From Fusobacteriaceae bacterium (lineage in GTDB: Bacteria > Fusobacteriota > Fusobacteriia > Fusobacteriales > Fusobacteriaceae), in assembly GCA_900764925.1 (NCBI GenBank), contig CAAFPW010000092.1, forward strand, positions 1-54,531: a stretch of 54,531 nucleotides of DNA, written 5' to 3'. Shown here piece after piece: positions 52,456 through 54,531 of this stretch (position 1 is its first letter; every line of letters begins with the position of its first letter). Made by a program: the position numbers and the translations under genes. A model generated the notes under the pieces. It was given only the letters and a program-made list of their open reading frames with translations. It searched no databases and was not told the origin of the DNA.

Positions 52456-52483
52456 ATTATACTCTTTTTTTTCTTAATGTCAA
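52456..52483 (-). promoter_or_regulatory. Promoter of the acid-sugar operon
   Basis: Perfect consensus boxes: -35 TTGACA (52483-52478), 16-base spacer, -10 TATAAT (52461-52456). Such a strong promoter upstream of a catabolic operon implies repression rather than activation. Confidence 0.85.
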
Positions 52484-52598
52484 TATCTTTTTGATAAAAA
52501 CGTTCTATTTTTTTATGAAATATTTTATTTTTATCCATAAATTAAAAATATGCTATTAACTAATTTTTTATTATTAGCTGTCACATCTTTTTTTGTAA

Positions 52599-52632
52599 TA
52601 AAAAAGCTGAAAAAATTAAAAATTTTTTCAGC
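52599..52632 (-). terminator. Terminator of the GntR-family gene
   Basis: GCTGAAAAAATT and AATTTTTTCAGC form a perfect 12-bp stem with a three-base loop, followed by TTTTTT on the minus strand. It separates the regulator from the catabolic operon. Confidence 0.85.
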
Positions 52633-52672
52633 CAATTTTATAAATTATAATTATTTCATTTACATTAATTTT

Positions 52673-53371
52673 CTAAAGTTCATTCTCTTTTTTTAAACTA
52701 TCATTTTTTAATATATAGTTTATCAAAACATTTCCAGAATTTATTATATGTTTTTTCATTTCTTCTTCTGCTAATTTACTATTTTTTTCTTCAATACTTT
52801 TTATAATCCCTTCATGAACACCATACTCTAAAGACAATTCTAAATTAATTAGCATTTTATATTTTGACATTATCATGTATAGTTTTGTTTGTAATATAAA
52901 ATTTTCTAATAATTTTTGAAGTTTAGAATGATTTGATCTCTCACAAATCAGATTATGAAATATTACATCTTTTTCAATAAATTTTTCTATATCTTGTTTT
53001 TTTAAATCGTTTGTCATTTCTTTAGAGAGTTTTTTCATTTGTTCTATATCATCTTTAGAAAAATTCTTCATAGCTAATCCTATTGCCATACTTTCTAAAG
53101 TTGCTCTTAACGAATAGACTTCTTCAATATTTTTTACTGTCAATTCCGCCACTGTAGCCCCTCTTTTAGGTGCATATTCTAATATTCCCTGAGCTGCTAA
53201 TTCTCTGATTGCTTCTCTAATAGGTGCTCTACTTATTTGCATCTCAGTAGCTATATTTTGTTCTATAATTTTTTCTCCAGCCTTCAGCTCTCCTGTAGCT
53301 ATTGCTGTTATTATTGAATTAATAACTTCTACATATAAATTTGTATTTGCTACTGGTTTAAAAATACTCAT
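52673..53371 (-). CDS. GntR-family regulator (FCD subfamily)
   Basis: A 232-residue transcription factor with an N-terminal winged HTH (IIEQNIATEMQISRAPIREA, about 37-56, then YAPKRGATVAELT) and an all-helical C-terminal FCD ligand domain (EEVYSLRATLESMAIGL, DVIFHNLICERSNH with metal-binding His). FCD regulators bind organic acids; here the likely effector is the substrate or an intermediate of the downstream pathway. It has its own transcription unit, ended by a terminator. GAGG precedes the ATG. Confidence 0.92.
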   Translation of the reverse strand: MSIFKPVANTNLYVEVINSIITAIATGELKAGEKIIEQNIATEMQISRAPIREAIRELAAQGILEYAPKRGATVAELTVKNIEEVYSLRATLESMAIGLAMKNFSKDDIEQMKKLSKEMTNDLKKQDIEKFIEKDVIFHNLICERSNHSKLQKLLENFILQTKLYMIMSKYKMLINLELSLEYGVHEGIIKSIEEKNSKLAEEEMKKHIINSGNVLINYILKNDSLKKENEL

Positions 53372-53721
53372 CCTATCTACCTCTATATATTTTATATCTT
53401 TTTAAATCTTAACACTCTTTTTTACTTTTAGCAAGATTTTTATATAATTCTTATAAAATTTAATAATATATAAATTAAAAGATTATCAGACTTTGTTTTA
53501 TTTTATAGTCTATAAAAAAGCAGAGTAGTATTAAACAAAGATAGTAGTTATCATCTTTCTAATCTTAGAAATAGTGATGGATATAACTATCAATTAGACT
53601 ATAACTCCAATCAAATTTATCTCATTTTTTTCTGAAGGTACCATAATAATATTTTAGCACAATTTTACCATATATTACCACTAATAACAATTTTATTTTC
53701 TAATTTTTTCTCATTTTCCAA
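53372..53721. other. Gene-poor region upstream of the GntR gene
   Basis: About 350 bases. It should contain the GntR promoter near 53400-53460 (no clear boxes chosen) and carries a short coding remnant on the plus strand (53514-53635). Nothing else was recognised. Confidence 0.5.
53514..53635 (+). pseudogene. Possible autotransporter-type protein remnant
   Basis: Open frame of about 40 codons with no start, reading KDSSYHLSNLRNSDGYNYQL then DYNSNQIYLIFF and stop. The composition and the LSNL...DGYNYxL pattern recall the repeated beta strands of fusobacterial autotransporter passengers. Too short to prove; frame is bounded by a stop at its left end. Confidence 0.35.
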
Positions 53722-54531
53722 CTATTTTGATATTTTTATCTTATAGCTTATATTTCTACCCTCTCTAATCTTTTCTATCAACTCTAACTCTAACATTTCT
53801 TTAAGATAATTCACAACACTTGTACTTTTAAGTTCTAGGTGTTCTTGTATCTCTTTATTGCTTACTGTTCCTCTGTTCTCCATAAATTCTAATACTTTTC
53901 TATATTTATCACTTATAACTTTCCCATTGACTGTGTATTCTGGCTTAAGTAGAATAACTTGGAATACTCCACCTATAGACTTAAATACTGGTTTTACCTT
54001 ATATTCCTTATATGCTGATAATATCTCTTGGATTCCTTCTCCATTCCCTTTAGTAAAACCTACTTCTTGAAATATTTTCATTAGATTAGGGTTTCTTGGT
54101 ACTGATATCCCTAGCCCTATTCCTTCAACTGTTAAATTAGCAATTAGCCCACCTAAAGAGCTAAACTCTATTCTATCTTTATATATTCTTATGATAGAAT
54201 CTCCATTATAACTATAATCTCTATGTAGAATCATATTTTTAAGAGCTTCTAATATTGATTTTAAAGGATATTTCATTTCAGTTGATATTTGTATCAACTT
54301 TTCTTTTATAACCATATATTGAGCTATTAAAGAGCTTGTAACTACTTCTATTTTCTCATCATCTATATAGTCTATAAGTTTTATTCCATACTTACATTGA
54401 TCTGATAATAATATTCCTTCATAAGTTATCTCTCCGTTACTAGATAGCAAATTTAATTCTACTAATTTTTCATCTGTTAATTCTATTCCTAATCTATCAA
54501 ATTCTTTCTCAAGTTGTGTAAATGAATACTC
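53722..54531 (-). CDS. COG2865-like ATP-binding/HTH regulator (5' end outside window)
   Basis: The frame stays open to the right edge (EYSFTQLEKEFDRLGIELTD upstream of any start), so the gene is cut and at least 269 residues are inside. A GHKL-type ATP-binding region is seen (ALKNMILHRDYSYNG, YKDRIEFSSLGG, GEGIQEILSAY) and a C-terminal winged HTH (GTVSNKEIQEHLELKSTSVV). The N-terminal Schlafen/AlbA_2 domain normally present would lie beyond the window. Such proteins are often called RecG-like helicase-related but contain no helicase motor. Target unknown. Confidence 0.8.
   Translation of the reverse strand, partial: EYSFTQLEKEFDRLGIELTDEKLVELNLLSSNGEITYEGILLSDQCKYGIKLIDYIDDEKIEVVTSSLIAQYMVIKEKLIQISTEMKYPLKSILEALKNMILHRDYSYNGDSIIRIYKDRIEFSSLGGLIANLTVEGIGLGISVPRNPNLMKIFQEVGFTKGNGEGIQEILSAYKEYKVKPVFKSIGGVFQVILLKPEYTVNGKVISDKYRKVLEFMENRGTVSNKEIQEHLELKSTSVVNYLKEMLELELIEKIREGRNISYKIKISK

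Overview
This window is very AT-rich and looks like a Fusobacterium-type (Fusobacteriaceae) chromosome. The left edge ends in what reads as the first bases of a 16S rRNA gene on the minus strand, behind a strong promoter. The gene set fits an anaerobic amino-acid and sugar fermenter: acetoacetate/butyrate CoA-transferase with AtoE, reverse-type rubrerythrin, a TAXI-TRAP importer, and an accB-accC-asp23-nusB order like that of Firmicutes. Nearly everything is on the minus strand. No CRISPR array, tRNA or intact transposase was seen.

Layout. 1-6.8 kb: rRNA promoter, Crp-type regulator, zinc-ribbon protein, dCMP deaminase, rubrerythrin, then a five-gene operon (Hpt protein, nucleoside-phosphorylase-like protein, SUFU-domain protein, spore-photoproduct-lyase-like radical SAM protein, SDR). 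6.8-10.4 kb: atoE-ogg-atoD-atoA on one promoter. 10.4-16 kb: copper homeostasis, with copZ-copA behind a perfect 12-bp inverted repeat, and a second operon encoding a tandem-fused CsoR plus a two-component system. 16-25 kb: threonine aldolase, mannitol PTS genes (mtlA, mtlD), MtlR, and a second MtlA-like protein with a degenerate EIIA end, divergent from nagB. 25-32.7 kb: housekeeping block (nusB, DUF2273, amaP-like, asp23, accC, accB, dnaE, rlpA); the accB product lacks the biotinyl-lysine motif. 

32.8-42 kb: a defence-like island. It holds a four-gene cassette (PD-(D/E)XK nuclease, TIGR04255-like protein, small protein, metallo-beta-lactamase-fold hydrolase), a second nuclease split by a one-base homopolymer shift, a membrane protein/TIR pair, an RNase HI-RnlA fusion toxin with its RnlB antitoxin (N-terminal domain separated by a one-base shift in an A7 tract), and an AAA-ATPase/nuclease protein. 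42-43 kb is a scar: a lone short chromate-transporter half, the 3' end of gamma-glutamyltransferase and the 3' end of an IS3-type transposase gene.

43-53.4 kb: one long catabolic operon behind a near-consensus promoter and a GntR-family regulator. It encodes an iron alcohol dehydrogenase, PdxA2-type dehydrogenase, TAXI lipoprotein, fused TRAP permease, YhcH-type protein, FrdA-like flavoprotein, DapA-type aldolase and DUF1537 acid-sugar kinase. The kinase/PdxA2 pair implies four-carbon acid-sugar chemistry, but the whole set does not match a pathway I know. The right edge cuts a COG2865-like ATP-binding regulator. 

All family calls come from reading translated motifs; no database search was run.
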